Assembly (NCBI RefSeq): GCF_004804335.1
Contig: NZ_SRXY01000010.1
Span: forward strand, 1-64,000
Source of the DNA: Pacificoceanicola onchidii
Lineage (GTDB): Bacteria > Pseudomonadota > Alphaproteobacteria > Rhodobacterales > Rhodobacteraceae
Direction of reading: 5' to 3'
Length of the DNA: 64,000 nt
Under the pieces are notes generated by a model. It was not told where the DNA came from. It did not search any database and worked only from the letters and a program-made list of their open reading frames with translations. Shown one piece after another: positions 41,638-50,055 of the stretch (positions are counted from its first letter, which is position 1; every line of letters begins with the position of its first letter). The translations under genes were made by a program, and so were the position numbers.

Positions 41638-42711
41638 TTCCAGATCGGGTGCGCTATTCATCATTGCGGCAATCAACTCTTCCTGCGACACCACGCGTTC
41701 GAAGTTCGCCATATGCGGCGCGTCCAAAATCGCCTGCGCCGCCTGCGCCCATTCTGCACCTGACGGCATATCCTGCGTCAGGTCGGTCAGGTGGCGGGGC
41801 AGGCCAATCTTGGCGAGCCATTCAAAGAGATCCGCGTGCTCATTGCTGGATGTGGCCTCCAGTTTCAACTGTACCATGAGTCCGTAGGAAATTAGAAAGC
41901 CGTGCGGTGCCGATCCGAGTCCGGAGAGTTGCGGTAGGCCGCGTGTCAAGGCATGGGCCACGGACAGACCGCCGTTTTCGAAACCCAGGCCTGCCATGAG
42001 AACGGTCGCTTCGACGACACGCTCGAAGGCCGGTGTCGGAATGCCGGTGCCAGCCGCGGCGATTGCGGCCTCGGCGTCGTTTCGCAAAGTTTGATAACAC
42101 CGCTCGGCCAGGGCAAGCGCGGATTGTGTCGGCTGGTGGCCAAACATGTTCCGTCCGCCTGCGCGGGCGCACTGTCTAGCTTCAAAATGCTTGGCGATCG
42201 CATCGCCAATCCCGAACAGAAGCAAATGTCCCGGCGCTTGTGCAAGGATATTCGTATCGACGATGACACTGTCAGGGTTACGGTCGATGTGAAACACGCC
42301 TGCCATCCGGTGGTTGTCGTCATAAAGCACGTAGTTTTTTGAGGTCGGCGAGTCGGTGGACGCGGCGGTTGGCGCGGTGACGAAGGGAAGGCCAAGTCTG
42401 TGCGCAACGGCCTTGCCCGCATCAACCCCTTTGCCGCCCCCGGCAGCAATCACAAAATCCGGTAGCGCACCGCCAGCCTGTTGGCTCAGGCTGGCCACAT
42501 TTTCAGCAGTCAATTCGCCCTCAAACCCGAAGGCGGCCAATTCAGCGGATCGCGTGGCAAGCGAGGCCCGCACACGATCCTGCAGCAGACCCAAAACATG
42601 CACATCCGAGATCAGAACCGCGCGGTCGCCTAGAATGCGGGTCAACTCCCCAATCTCATCCAAGAGACCAGGACCCTGGTAATATCTTTGCGGGCTGCCA
42701 AAAATGTTCAT
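41623..42711 (-). CDS. Glycerol-dehydrogenase-like iron/zinc alcohol dehydrogenase
   Basis: A 362-residue member of the GldA branch of the iron-containing alcohol dehydrogenases. Seen: FGSPQRYYQGPGLLDEIGEL, AAGGGKGVDAGKAVAH (NAD), PTAASTDSPTS, the metal region FGIGDAIAKHFEARQ, then HALTRGLPQL and SAPHGFLISYG with the other metal-binding histidines. It interconverts a polyol and a ketose or hydroxyketone with NAD. The ATG at 42711, behind GGAGAG, was chosen; the longer reading to 42801 crosses the operator site. It is divergent from the AroE-like gene. Confidence 0.88.
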   Translation of the reverse strand: MNIFGSPQRYYQGPGLLDEIGELTRILGDRAVLISDVHVLGLLQDRVRASLATRSAELAAFGFEGELTAENVASLSQQAGGALPDFVIAAGGGKGVDAGKAVAHRLGLPFVTAPTAASTDSPTSKNYVLYDDNHRMAGVFHIDRNPDSVIVDTNILAQAPGHLLLFGIGDAIAKHFEARQCARAGGRNMFGHQPTQSALALAERCYQTLRNDAEAAIAAAGTGIPTPAFERVVEATVLMAGLGFENGGLSVAHALTRGLPQLSGLGSAPHGFLISYGLMVQLKLEATSSNEHADLFEWLAKIGLPRHLTDLTQDMPSGAEWAQAAQAILDAPHMANFERVVSQEELIAAMMNSAPDLEGALL

Positions 42712-42741
42712 TTGGTCTCTCCATTTCTGAGGTTGAACTAT

Positions 42742-42753
42742 ATGATATATGAT
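42742..42753. promoter_or_regulatory. GntR regulon operator, site d (between glycerol-dehydrogenase-like and AroE-like genes)
   Basis: ATGATATATGAT, one mismatch from sites b and c, in the 68-base divergent gap. The longer CTATATGATATATGA matches site a exactly on the opposite strand. Confidence 0.65.
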
Positions 42754-42779
42754 ATTATAGTTTTTGCAACGGAGGATCA

Positions 42780-43568
42780 GTGGTGATTTCAGGAAAAACA
42801 AAAACTGTCGTTCATCTGGCGCATCCGGCTGATCATTTGCGCACGCCCGGCTTCTTCAATGCACGCGCAAAGGAGCTGGGGCATGACATTGTGCTGGTAC
42901 CTTGGGATGTGGCGCCTGAAGATCTGGGCAAAACTTGGCAGATGCTGCGCAAAACCAACAATCTTGCCGGGGTGGTCGTGACGATTCCGCACAAGGAGAC
43001 GGTGGCCGGCCTGTGTGACACGTTGGAAGACGAGGCCATCGCGTTGGATGTGTGCAATGTGGCGCGCAGGATGCCGGACGGCCGCTTTCACGGGGCGATG
43101 TTTGACGGTGTCGGGCTGACCGAAGGGCTGATCAGTCAGGGGCATGACATATCCGGCAAACATGCGCTTCTTGTCGGGGCAGGGGGTGCGGCGACCGCCA
43201 TTGCCCACGCGCTGGCGGGTCGAGGGGTGGCGAGTTTACGTCTGGCGAATCGCACCCATGCCAAGGCCGAGGCGCTGGCCGCCAGCGTTGCAGCGCGCTT
43301 TCCGGATCTGGATGTGCAGGCGGCCGCGGCGGATGCTACGGGCAGTGATCTGATTGTAAATGGCACTTCCTTGGGAATGCACGCGGGGGAACCGCTTCCA
43401 GTGCCCATGAACACCATTCAGGAAAATGCGGTTGTGGCAGAGGTTGTCATGCAGCCGGACGAAACGGAACTGCTGCGTCAGGCGCGGGATCGGGGCGCGA
43501 TGATTCACAAAGGTGTGCATATGATCCGAAGCCAGATCGATCTCTTGATTGAGCATTTAACGGGATAG
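42780..43568 (+). CDS. Shikimate-dehydrogenase-like NAD(P) oxidoreductase
   Basis: A 262-residue AroE-fold protein. Catalytic Lys72 is in GVVVTIPHK and Asp109 in GAMFDGVGL; the NAD(P) motif is VGAGGAATA (132-140). The N-terminal 'SxSxxxHN' shikimate-carboxylate site is missing (HPADHLRTPGFFNARA instead), so it is not the housekeeping enzyme and acts on another hydroxy compound. It starts at GTG (42780 or 42783) behind GGAGG. It lies first in a three-gene run with an SDR and a phosphatase and faces operator site d. Confidence 0.84.
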   Translation: MVISGKTKTVVHLAHPADHLRTPGFFNARAKELGHDIVLVPWDVAPEDLGKTWQMLRKTNNLAGVVVTIPHKETVAGLCDTLEDEAIALDVCNVARRMPDGRFHGAMFDGVGLTEGLISQGHDISGKHALLVGAGGAATAIAHALAGRGVASLRLANRTHAKAEALAASVAARFPDLDVQAAAADATGSDLIVNGTSLGMHAGEPLPVPMNTIQENAVVAEVVMQPDETELLRQARDRGAMIHKGVHMIRSQIDLLIEHLTG

Positions 43569-43577
43569 GAGATGACA

Positions 43578-44267
43578 ATGGCAACTTGCGTAATCACAGG
43601 TGGCGGAACCGGCATTGGCGCGGCTACGGCCAATGCGATGCACGCAGCGGGGCAGGACGTAATTGCTCTTGGTCTGGACCAATCCGACGAACTGACAGAG
43701 GCGGTGCCATTTGTCAGGATGGACCTGTCCGACACAGCGGCGGTGCAGACCTTTTTCGCGGACCTCGACGGGGTTTCCGCCTTGGTCAACTGTGCGGGTA
43801 TTCTGCGGCAGCAGAGGGAATGGGAAACTGAACATTTCTCGACTGTTCTGGATATCAACCTGACGGCTGTTCTGGCCTGTTGCACCGCCGCGCGACCGGC
43901 TCTGACGCGGTCGGGAGGGGCGATTGTCAACATTGCGTCGATGTGGAGCTTTTTTGGTTCGCCAGGTTCGCCCGGTTATGCCGCCAGCAAAGCAGGGATT
44001 GTCGCCCTGACCCGCTCGCTGGCAACGGCCTGGGCGCAAGATGGAATTCGCGCCAATGCGGTTGCGCCCGGCTGGATTGCAACCCGTATGGCAGAAAATG
44101 CTCGTATGGATCTGGAAAGATCCGCTAAGATCAATGCTAGGATTCCCATGGGCCGCTGGGGTGAGCCGTCGGATGTGGCTAAGGTGATCTGCTTTCTGGC
44201 CAGCTCGGAAGCGCGCTATGTCACAGGCGCTGTCTTGCCGATTGATGGCGGATACTCCATCGCATGA
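43578..44267 (+). CDS. SDR-family oxidoreductase
   Basis: A 229-residue classical short-chain dehydrogenase. TGGGTGIG near the start binds NAD(P), NCAGIL is the NAG-type motif, and the catalytic YAASK follows a serine in SMWSFFGSPGS. It ends VTGAVLPIDGGYSIA. The ATG at 43578 is preferred over 43572 because AGGAG lies six bases before it. The stop overlaps the next gene by four bases. The likely job is oxidation or reduction of one hydroxyl of the block's substrate. Confidence 0.88.
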   Translation: MATCVITGGGTGIGAATANAMHAAGQDVIALGLDQSDELTEAVPFVRMDLSDTAAVQTFFADLDGVSALVNCAGILRQQREWETEHFSTVLDINLTAVLACCTAARPALTRSGGAIVNIASMWSFFGSPGSPGYAASKAGIVALTRSLATAWAQDGIRANAVAPGWIATRMAENARMDLERSAKINARIPMGRWGEPSDVAKVICFLASSEARYVTGAVLPIDGGYSIA

Positions 44268-44887
44268 CCGTTTTGTTCGACCTTGATGGCACCTTGCTGG
44301 ATACAAAACCTGCTGTGATCGGCGCGTATTGCCGGGCCATTGAGGCCATCGAAGGACATGTGATCAATCCGGATGGCGAACACCAACAGGAATTGATGCG
44401 CAGGCGTCCGGCGGAGTATTTCGCCCAGCATTATCCAACTCGCGCAGATATGCTGACCAATGCTTATCAAGCAGGCTATCGATCAGATCTTGCTCAGCCC
44501 TATTCGCATGTTGAAGCCTTGTTGACTGAGCTGTCCCAATTCTGTGCGATCGGGATCGTGTCCAACAAAGGGCGTTCGCGGATTCTGGGTGACCTGGCAC
44601 ACTGCGGAATCGACTCAACTCTCTTTTCCGTCATTATTGGGGCTGACGACACGCCCGAGCGGAAGCCCCATCCCGCGCCGCTTTTGAAGGGGTTGTTGGA
44701 GTGTGGTGCTGCGGCTGGTCAAGCGGCCTACGTGGGCGACGGTCCGCACGATGTGGTGGCCGCAAAGGCGGCAGGTATGCGGGCTGTGGCAGTGAGCTGG
44801 GGGTACTATTCTGTTGCGCAATTGCGGGCCGAAGGGCCTGACCACATCACGCAGACGGTTCCAGATCTGCGTGCCCTTTTCTTCTGA
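44264..44887 (+). CDS. HAD-superfamily phosphatase (phosphoglycolate-phosphatase-like)
   Basis: A 207-residue hydrolase. Motif I is FDLDGTLLD with Asp6 and Asp8, motif II SNKGRS, motif III KPHPAPL and motif IV GDGPHDVVAA. A helical cap (about 15-80) makes it a subfamily IA enzyme such as phosphoglycolate phosphatase or a sugar phosphatase. It is the only enzyme of this block that would act on a phosphate ester; no sugar kinase is present nearby. Its ATG overlaps the SDR stop (ATGA). A terminator follows at once. Confidence 0.86.
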   Translation: MTVLFDLDGTLLDTKPAVIGAYCRAIEAIEGHVINPDGEHQQELMRRRPAEYFAQHYPTRADMLTNAYQAGYRSDLAQPYSHVEALLTELSQFCAIGIVSNKGRSRILGDLAHCGIDSTLFSVIIGADDTPERKPHPAPLLKGLLECGAAAGQAAYVGDGPHDVVAAKAAGMRAVAVSWGYYSVAQLRAEGPDHITQTVPDLRALFF

Positions 44888-44893
44888 CCAGTA

Positions 44894-44912
44894 GGCGGCT
44901 GAGCCGCTTTTC
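44894..44912 (+). terminator. Terminator after the phosphatase gene
   Basis: GCGGC (44895-44899) pairs with GCCGC (44903-44907) around TGA, followed by TTTT. It lies seven bases past the stop codon. Confidence 0.6.
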
Positions 44913-45097
44913 CAAGTTCATTCAGAAACCTGGTAGATTGACCGGATGAAATCCGGCGACCAGCGACTGAGTTTGTGGCCGGCATCGACCCGATTGAGGC
45001 CGAGCAGGGTTACGGTTCCAATTCTCGCAGCGGGTAAGGGTTCTTCAGCATCCATATCGCCACTGACGTCACCGGTCACGCTGGCATCGATGAGCTT
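44913..45097. other. Gap before the livF remnant
   Basis: No gene recognised; probably more decayed sequence of the lost transporter gene. Confidence 0.35.
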
Positions 45098-45245
45098 GAC
45101 TTAGCGATCCTGTTCATCGAACAGCACGCCTTAGAGATACTGGCGATGGCGGACTATCGCTATGTGCTCAAGAATGGCGAGATTACAGTGCGGGGCACGA
45201 GCAAAGTGCTGCTCGGGAGCGACTACCTGAAACGCTCCATCTCGA
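45098..45245 (+). pseudogene. livF remnant (branched-chain amino-acid ABC ATPase, C-terminal end)
   Basis: The plus frame gives LDLAILFIEQHALEILAMADYRY, then VLKNGEITVRGTSKVLLGSDYLK. This is the end of a LivF-type ATPase: the switch-region histidine is in IEQHALE and the typical 'YVLxxGxI..GT...LL' tail follows. Everything upstream of the H-loop is missing or unreadable, and downstream the frame runs into the 3' end of the LysR gene. It is a non-functional leftover of a branched-chain-amino-acid-type transporter gene. Confidence 0.65.
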
Positions 45246-45293
45246 TTTGTGAACCCAAGCAGGTCAGCGTCTTAGAAAAAGGGGGGCGGGGGA

Positions 45294-46208
45294 TCACCGT
45301 GTCAACTCAGCACTTGCCGGCAGGTTTTTGGTGAGAAAATCAATGAACGCGCGAATTCTGAGCGGTACGTGACTCTGGGAGGAATAAATTGCGCTCATGG
45401 GTTCAGTGTCGCCCGGGTTGAACTCTTCAAGGATCGGTACCAATCGTCCTTGCGCCACGTCATCTGCGATGTGAAATGCGGAGTTTCGTGTGATCCCTGC
45501 GCCTCTGAGGGCAAAATCACGCAAGGCCTCTCCATTGTTGAAATAGAGATTGCCTGAAAGCTCCAGCGCATAGGTCGACACGCCGTCGGACTTCAGAAAC
45601 GGCCAGGTGCTAAACCGTTTGCGCCCGGCAAGGCCAAGACAATTGTGGTTCAGCAAGTCTTCGGGCGTTTGGGGGCTACCATAACGCGCCAGATAGTCGG
45701 GGGAGGCGACGATGTGCCGGGTGGAAGACATCAACCGCCGCGCCATCATGGAACTGTCGGTCAGATCGCCGCTGCGTATAGCCACATCAGTGCGCTCAAA
45801 AATCAGATCCACCTGATCGTCCTGATAGTCGAATTCGAGCTTGAGGTCAGGGAACGTTTCCAAAAACTCGGGGATCAAGGGTGCGATTTTGTGGATGGCA
45901 AAAGGCACGTTGCTGCTGACTCTCAATACGCCGCTGACATGCCCTTTGCCTTCGACGATCTCTGCCTCGGATCGTTTTACTTGCGCCAGAATTTCTTGTG
46001 CTCTGAGGTAGTACGCCTCACCTTCGGCTGTTAGCCGCAGTCTCCGTGTTGAGCGGATCGCCAGCGGCAGACCCAGGCGATGCTCCAGCCGCGCGATAAT
46101 CTTGCTAACGGCCGACGGGGACAGACCTAAGGCTTTGCCAGCATTTGTGAAATTCTGCATGTCAACCACACAGACGAACACTTCCATCTCGGAGAATCGG
46201 CCCAGCAT
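45294..46208 (-). CDS. LysR-family regulator
   Basis: A 304-residue regulator. The N-terminal HTH (1-62) has FTNAGKALGLSPSAVSKIIARLEHRLGLPL, and the effector domain begins with GVLRVSSNVPFAIHKIAPLIPEFL. It is a normal-length member of the CrgA/DmlR-like group. A perfect TTAATGA-N7-TCATTAA dyad lies 11 bases upstream of its start, so it likely controls itself and perhaps the plus-strand genes beginning at 46669. Ligand unknown. Confidence 0.9.
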   Translation of the reverse strand: MLGRFSEMEVFVCVVDMQNFTNAGKALGLSPSAVSKIIARLEHRLGLPLAIRSTRRLRLTAEGEAYYLRAQEILAQVKRSEAEIVEGKGHVSGVLRVSSNVPFAIHKIAPLIPEFLETFPDLKLEFDYQDDQVDLIFERTDVAIRSGDLTDSSMMARRLMSSTRHIVASPDYLARYGSPQTPEDLLNHNCLGLAGRKRFSTWPFLKSDGVSTYALELSGNLYFNNGEALRDFALRGAGITRNSAFHIADDVAQGRLVPILEEFNPGDTEPMSAIYSSQSHVPLRIRAFIDFLTKNLPASAELTR

Positions 46209-46218
46209 GGCGTCCCTA

Positions 46219-46239
46219 TTAATGAAAATTTGTCATTAA
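46219..46239. promoter_or_regulatory. LysR operator dyad
   Basis: TTAATGA (46219-46225) faces TCATTAA (46233-46239) around AAATTTG, a perfect 21-base element of the T-N11-A kind bound by LysR proteins. Confidence 0.7.
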
Positions 46240-46334
46240 ACTTATGAATGATAGCCTGTTTTTTGTCGAGAACCTGAGCCGTAAGATCTTTGGAAACACA
46301 CCGAATACGAGCGTGAGTATGCAAAATGGATCTT

Positions 46335-46619
46335 GGGATTGACGGAAAATCGCCGTTATCACCGGTGGGGTCAGTGGTATCGAGCGCGCCTTGCACCGAT
46401 TGCTTTGACGGAGTCGGTTCCAAGGTATTTCGAAGGGCTTGCCAAAGATCCGGGGCGTCCAACGTACGGAATTATTCAATGACTCTCACGTCGGTAATGC
46501 GACCCGTAAGATCATAGATCCGGCCGGCACGGGCGTGGCGTTGTCCAATTGGTGACCATCACCGCAATGAATGATGCGTCGCGCGGAATGGAAGGCTGGG
46601 CGACCCGGTCGAACCTCTG
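46335..46619 (+). pseudogene. Decayed short-chain dehydrogenase gene
   Basis: In shifting frames the plus strand gives KIAVITGGVSGIERA (SDR cofactor motif), then RYFEGLAKDPG, then RKIIDPAGTG and finally GRGVVQLVTITAMN to the end. The last three segments line up in order with YFEGLAKDQG, RRLIDPSMHG and GRGVIQLATNEAMN in the intact SDR at 49.2-50.0 kb. The middle (catalytic Tyr-Lys part) is deleted and there are frameshifts. It is a degenerate relative, probably an old duplicate. Confidence 0.7.
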
Positions 46620-46668
46620 ATCCGCCGCGTCAGGGTGCATCATCAAAAAACACATTAGGAGATACGAG

Positions 46669-47736
46669 ATGTATCAGAAGCGAGCGCTTGTCGTTGGCGC
46701 AACGGGCATTGTTGGGCTGAACGTTGCCGAACACCTCAGAGATCAAGGCGGATGGGAGATCCACGGCCTTTCTCGCCGTCCGGTATTGGGGGCCTCCTGG
46801 ATGCGGTCGCATCAAGTTGATCTGCTGGATCGCAAAGCCGCTCTGGCGGCGCTGCAAGATCTTTCACCAACGCACATCTACTACTGCACCTGGACGCTGG
46901 GTCAGAACGAGGACGAAAATATCAGGTTGAACGGCGATATGCTGCGCACCGTTCTGGACGCCTTCAAGGACAAAGACTGCGTTGAGCATGTCTCAGTAGT
47001 CACCGGCGCAAAGCATTACCTTGGACCGTTTGAGGATTACGGCAAGATCGAGCCCGTGACGCCTTTCGTGGAAAGCACCCCGCGGCTGAAAAAGAAGAAT
47101 TTTTATTACGAGTTGGAAGACATGGTCATGGGTTACGCCGCTCGCCATGGGTTTGACTGGTCTGTGCATCGGGCGCACACGATCATCGGATATGCTGTGG
47201 GCAATCTGATGAATATAGGCGCCACTCTTGCCACTTACGCCTCCGTTTGCAAGGCAACCGGGCAGCCGATCATCTTCCCCGGGTCAGCAACCGCCTGGAA
47301 CGGACTGAACGACATCACCGATGCGCGCATTCTGGCGAAACAAATCGTTTGGGCCTCGACCGAACCAAATGCACGCAATGAGGCGTTTAATTCGGTGAAT
47401 GGGGATGTGTTCCGCTGGAAACAACTCTGGGCAAAGATCGCTGACTACTTTGAAGTCGAAGTGGGCGAGTATCCGGGAGATTTCAACTCGCTTGAAGCGC
47501 GTATGGCGGACCTTGGCCCTGCCTGGGACAGGGTGGTCGAGGCGAACAACCTCCAGCGCAATACGCTGGATCGGTTGGCTTCTGCGTGGCACACGGATCT
47601 GGACCTAGGACGTCCGATGGAATGCGTGCATTCAACATCGAAGGCCCGCGCGCTTGGTTTTGATGCTTATCAGGACAGCGCGCAGAGCTTCATCGACGTT
47701 TTCGACCGCATGCGGGCCGAGCGGATTATTCCATGA
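46669..47736 (+). CDS. PRISE-like NAD(P)-dependent reductase (progesterone 5-beta-reductase/iridoid synthase-like)
   Basis: A 355-residue extended SDR of the PRISE type. Landmarks: VVGATGIVGLNVAEHL (8-23) for NAD(P), GLSRRP, YYCTWTLGQNEDENIRLN, SVVTGAKHYLGPFEDYG with the catalytic lysine and FYYELEDMV with the tyrosine. PRISE enzymes reduce activated C=C bonds of enones. AGGAG lies seven bases before the ATG. It ends by overlapping the reading frame that leads into the next SDR gene. The natural substrate in bacteria is unknown. Confidence 0.83.
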   Translation: MYQKRALVVGATGIVGLNVAEHLRDQGGWEIHGLSRRPVLGASWMRSHQVDLLDRKAALAALQDLSPTHIYYCTWTLGQNEDENIRLNGDMLRTVLDAFKDKDCVEHVSVVTGAKHYLGPFEDYGKIEPVTPFVESTPRLKKKNFYYELEDMVMGYAARHGFDWSVHRAHTIIGYAVGNLMNIGATLATYASVCKATGQPIIFPGSATAWNGLNDITDARILAKQIVWASTEPNARNEAFNSVNGDVFRWKQLWAKIADYFEVEVGEYPGDFNSLEARMADLGPAWDRVVEANNLQRNTLDRLASAWHTDLDLGRPMECVHSTSKARALGFDAYQDSAQSFIDVFDRMRAERIIP

Positions 47737-47762
47737 ACGCGATTGACGAAGGAGAGCACCAG

Positions 47763-48557
47763 ATGACTCAGGACCTGAAAGGTAAGGTTGCCATTGTCAC
47801 CGGCGCCAGTTCTGGCATCGGGCTGGAAGCGGCCAAGCATTTTCTGGCCGTCGGAACGCGGGTTGTAGGCGCGGCGCTGGATATGGGTCGTTTCGAAGAG
47901 ATCGGCGGCGCGGATACCTGCGCCATCGAGGTCGATTTGACCACGCCGGAAGCGGCCACGCAGGTTGTAAGAAGCGCGATCAGTGCCTTTGGGCACGTGG
48001 ACATTCTTTTTAACTGTGCGGGGGCCGCCCCAGGGCGTGAAAGCTTTGCCGATGTTACGGACAAGATGTGGCAGGACACCTTTGATCTGAATGTAATGGG
48101 ATATGTGCGCATGGCCCGCGCAGTGCTGCCCGCCATGCTGGATCAGGGCAAAGGCGCGATGATCCATTGCGGGTCCGAGGCCGGGTTCATGCCGCATCCG
48201 CTCTTGCCCGATTACAACGTTTCCAAGGCGGCGGTGCACATGCTGTCCAAAGTGTTGTCCCGAGAGTTCACATCGCGCGGGATCCGGTCGAATGTGGTCG
48301 CGCCGGCGCACGTGCGGACTGAGCTTTGGGACGTGCCTGGTGGGTTCCTGGAGTCGCTGGCCGATCAATACAATGTGCCGCGCGGTGATCACGACGCGAC
48401 TGTCGCTGCATTTTTGGCGGACCGTAAGATCCCGGCAGGCCGTTTGGGCTGTCCCTCTGACGTAGCCAAAGCGGTGTTGTTTCTGGCGTCGGATCAATCG
48501 GAGTTCATCTCGGGCGACATCGTGAACATCGACGGCGGCGTTGTGCCAACTGTTTGA
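47763..48557 (+). CDS. SDR-family oxidoreductase
   Basis: A 264-residue classical SDR with VTGASSGIGLEAA at the N-terminus, NCAGAAP (NAG motif) and catalytic YNVSK with an upstream serine in HCGSEAG. It ends ISGDIVNIDGGVVPTV. The ATG at 47763 is chosen because AAGGAGAG precedes it; an upstream in-frame ATG at 47733 overlaps the PRISE gene. It probably forms an operon with that gene. Substrate unknown. Confidence 0.86.
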   Translation: MTQDLKGKVAIVTGASSGIGLEAAKHFLAVGTRVVGAALDMGRFEEIGGADTCAIEVDLTTPEAATQVVRSAISAFGHVDILFNCAGAAPGRESFADVTDKMWQDTFDLNVMGYVRMARAVLPAMLDQGKGAMIHCGSEAGFMPHPLLPDYNVSKAAVHMLSKVLSREFTSRGIRSNVVAPAHVRTELWDVPGGFLESLADQYNVPRGDHDATVAAFLADRKIPAGRLGCPSDVAKAVLFLASDQSEFISGDIVNIDGGVVPTV

Positions 48558-49136
48558 CCGAGTTGAGGGAGAACACCAAGATAATTTCAGACCATGACAC
48601 ACTAGTTGTCGGGCTGGACTAGAGCGATGCGCATTGGAAAGAACTGTTCGACAATGCGATGACTGCACCGGTCGGACAGGATATGCGTTCGGGTTTCGAT
48701 GCGGTACCGGTCAGACGTAAAGCCCTCAAACCGGGCGAGAATGCCGCGTTTTTTTGCGGCATGTGTTGAACTCGTTTTTGGTTCGCGATCAATGCTGGAT
48801 GGCTACTCTCACGGTAGCGCCAACAGGCTTACCGTCCACTGGACGTTTTCTCGATCTTCCTCTGCAATCCGATTGAAGGCTATGTTGTCTGGGCCAAACC
48901 GAAGGCGTCCGCATGGAGCCTGTTCGGCGCCGTGGCAACCTCGTCCGAACTATGGTGGGCGCGCTGATGAGCGTGCCCATCAACAGAGGCATAAGCCCCA
49001 AGAAAAACAGTCCGCATTTGTTGCAATTCGGGCAGGGGGGCTCTGTTTTTCCCTGCGGTAGTTATGGATTTCCGTGGAAACAAGCGCGACAAAAAGGTTC
49101 ATGCCGTGTCCGTTCTTCAGCAAGGATATTCTACAA
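48558..49136. other. Gene-free gap between two SDR genes
   Basis: About 580 bases with no recognisable gene. Open frames on both strands are short and lack ribosome binding sites and known motifs. A GCCGC...GCGGC hairpin with a T-rich loop near 48740-48765 lacks a trailing T-run. It may be decayed coding sequence. Confidence 0.4.
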
Positions 49137-49150
49137 GGAAATAAATTTCC
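49137..49150. promoter_or_regulatory. Candidate operator GGAAAT-AA-ATTTCC
   Basis: A 14-base dyad, 50 bases upstream of the SDR at 49200. The GAAATAAAT part recurs at 60456-60464 before the aldolase gene, and a related GAAA-TTCC-TTTC lies at 50156-50167 before the transporter genes. The form resembles IclR-type sites, but no regulator gene is visible in this part of the window. Confidence 0.4.
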
Positions 49151-49199
49151 TTTCAAATACGAACGCATCAAAGTAAATACTATTTAGGTATCAGCTGAG

Positions 49200-49994
49200 A
49201 TGGGAAAAAACATGGATTTTGGAGTTGCAGGCAAGACTGCCGTCATTACTGGTGGTGCGACCGGCATCGGTCGTGCCATTGCAGAGACCTTTCACGAAGA
49301 GGGGGCCACCGTCATCATCAATGGCCGCAACCGGGACAAGCTGAATAAGGCCTGCGCTGAAATCGGGCCCAACGCGCACGGGGTGGTCGCCGATTTGCTG
49401 ACATCGGAAGGTGCCACCGCACTTGCCGACTATGCGGCCAACCTGGGGTCGGTTTCTTTTCTGGTCAACAATATCGGCATCTTCGATGTGAACGATTTTT
49501 TTGAGGTCAGCGATGAGCGTTGGATGGATTACTTCCAGCACAATCTGATGACAGCCATCCGCATTACGCGACCGATCCTGCAAGGCATGCTTGAACGCAA
49601 TGACGGCAGCGTCGTATTCATTTCAAGCGAGGCGGCGGTTCGCTCGATTGGCAACATGGTGCCTTATTCGACCACGAAGACGGCGATGCTTGGCTTGTCG
49701 CGTAGCCTCGCCGAACTGACACGCGGCACCAATGTGCGTGTCAATTCCTATATGCCGGGTACAACCGCGACAGAATCGGTCATGGGTTATTTCGAAGGGC
49801 TGGCCAAGGATCAGGGCAGCAGCGTCGACGAGGCGCTGACCGGATTTTACAACGAGGTCCAACCCGGCAACCTCGTGCGGCGCCTGATTGATCCGTCGAT
49901 GCATGGGCGCGGCGTGATCCAGCTTGCAACAAATGAAGCCATGAACGGCGTGACGCACCGTGCGGATGGCGGAACGATTCGCTCGATTTTCTGA
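49200..49994 (+). CDS. SDR-family oxidoreductase
   Basis: A 264-residue classical SDR. It has ITGGATGIGRAIA near the start, NNIGIF at the NAG position and the catalytic serine in SSEAA followed by YSTTK. The C-terminus HRADGGTIRSIF is typical. ATGs at 49200 and 49212 are both possible; GGGA lies six bases before the second. It resembles the SDR at 57434 in several motifs (YSxTKT, TNVxVNS) and the decayed copy at 46.3 kb. A terminator follows. Confidence 0.87.
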   Translation: MGKNMDFGVAGKTAVITGGATGIGRAIAETFHEEGATVIINGRNRDKLNKACAEIGPNAHGVVADLLTSEGATALADYAANLGSVSFLVNNIGIFDVNDFFEVSDERWMDYFQHNLMTAIRITRPILQGMLERNDGSVVFISSEAAVRSIGNMVPYSTTKTAMLGLSRSLAELTRGTNVRVNSYMPGTTATESVMGYFEGLAKDQGSSVDEALTGFYNEVQPGNLVRRLIDPSMHGRGVIQLATNEAMNGVTHRADGGTIRSIF

Positions 49995-50013
49995 GCCAAA
50001 AAAAATTATTTTT

Positions 50014-50055
50014 TGCGCGCGCTGCTGGAAGTTCTGGTTGCGCGCATTCTTTTTT
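50014..50055 (+). terminator. Terminator after the SDR gene
   Basis: TGCGCGC (50014-50020) pairs with GCGCGCA (50040-50046), followed by TTCTTTTTT. Confidence 0.75.

Noticed and set aside
48740-48765. Hairpin with T-rich loop (GCCGC...GCGGC) as a terminator
   Set aside because: The T-run is in the loop, not after the stem, and there is no gene end within 150 bases.
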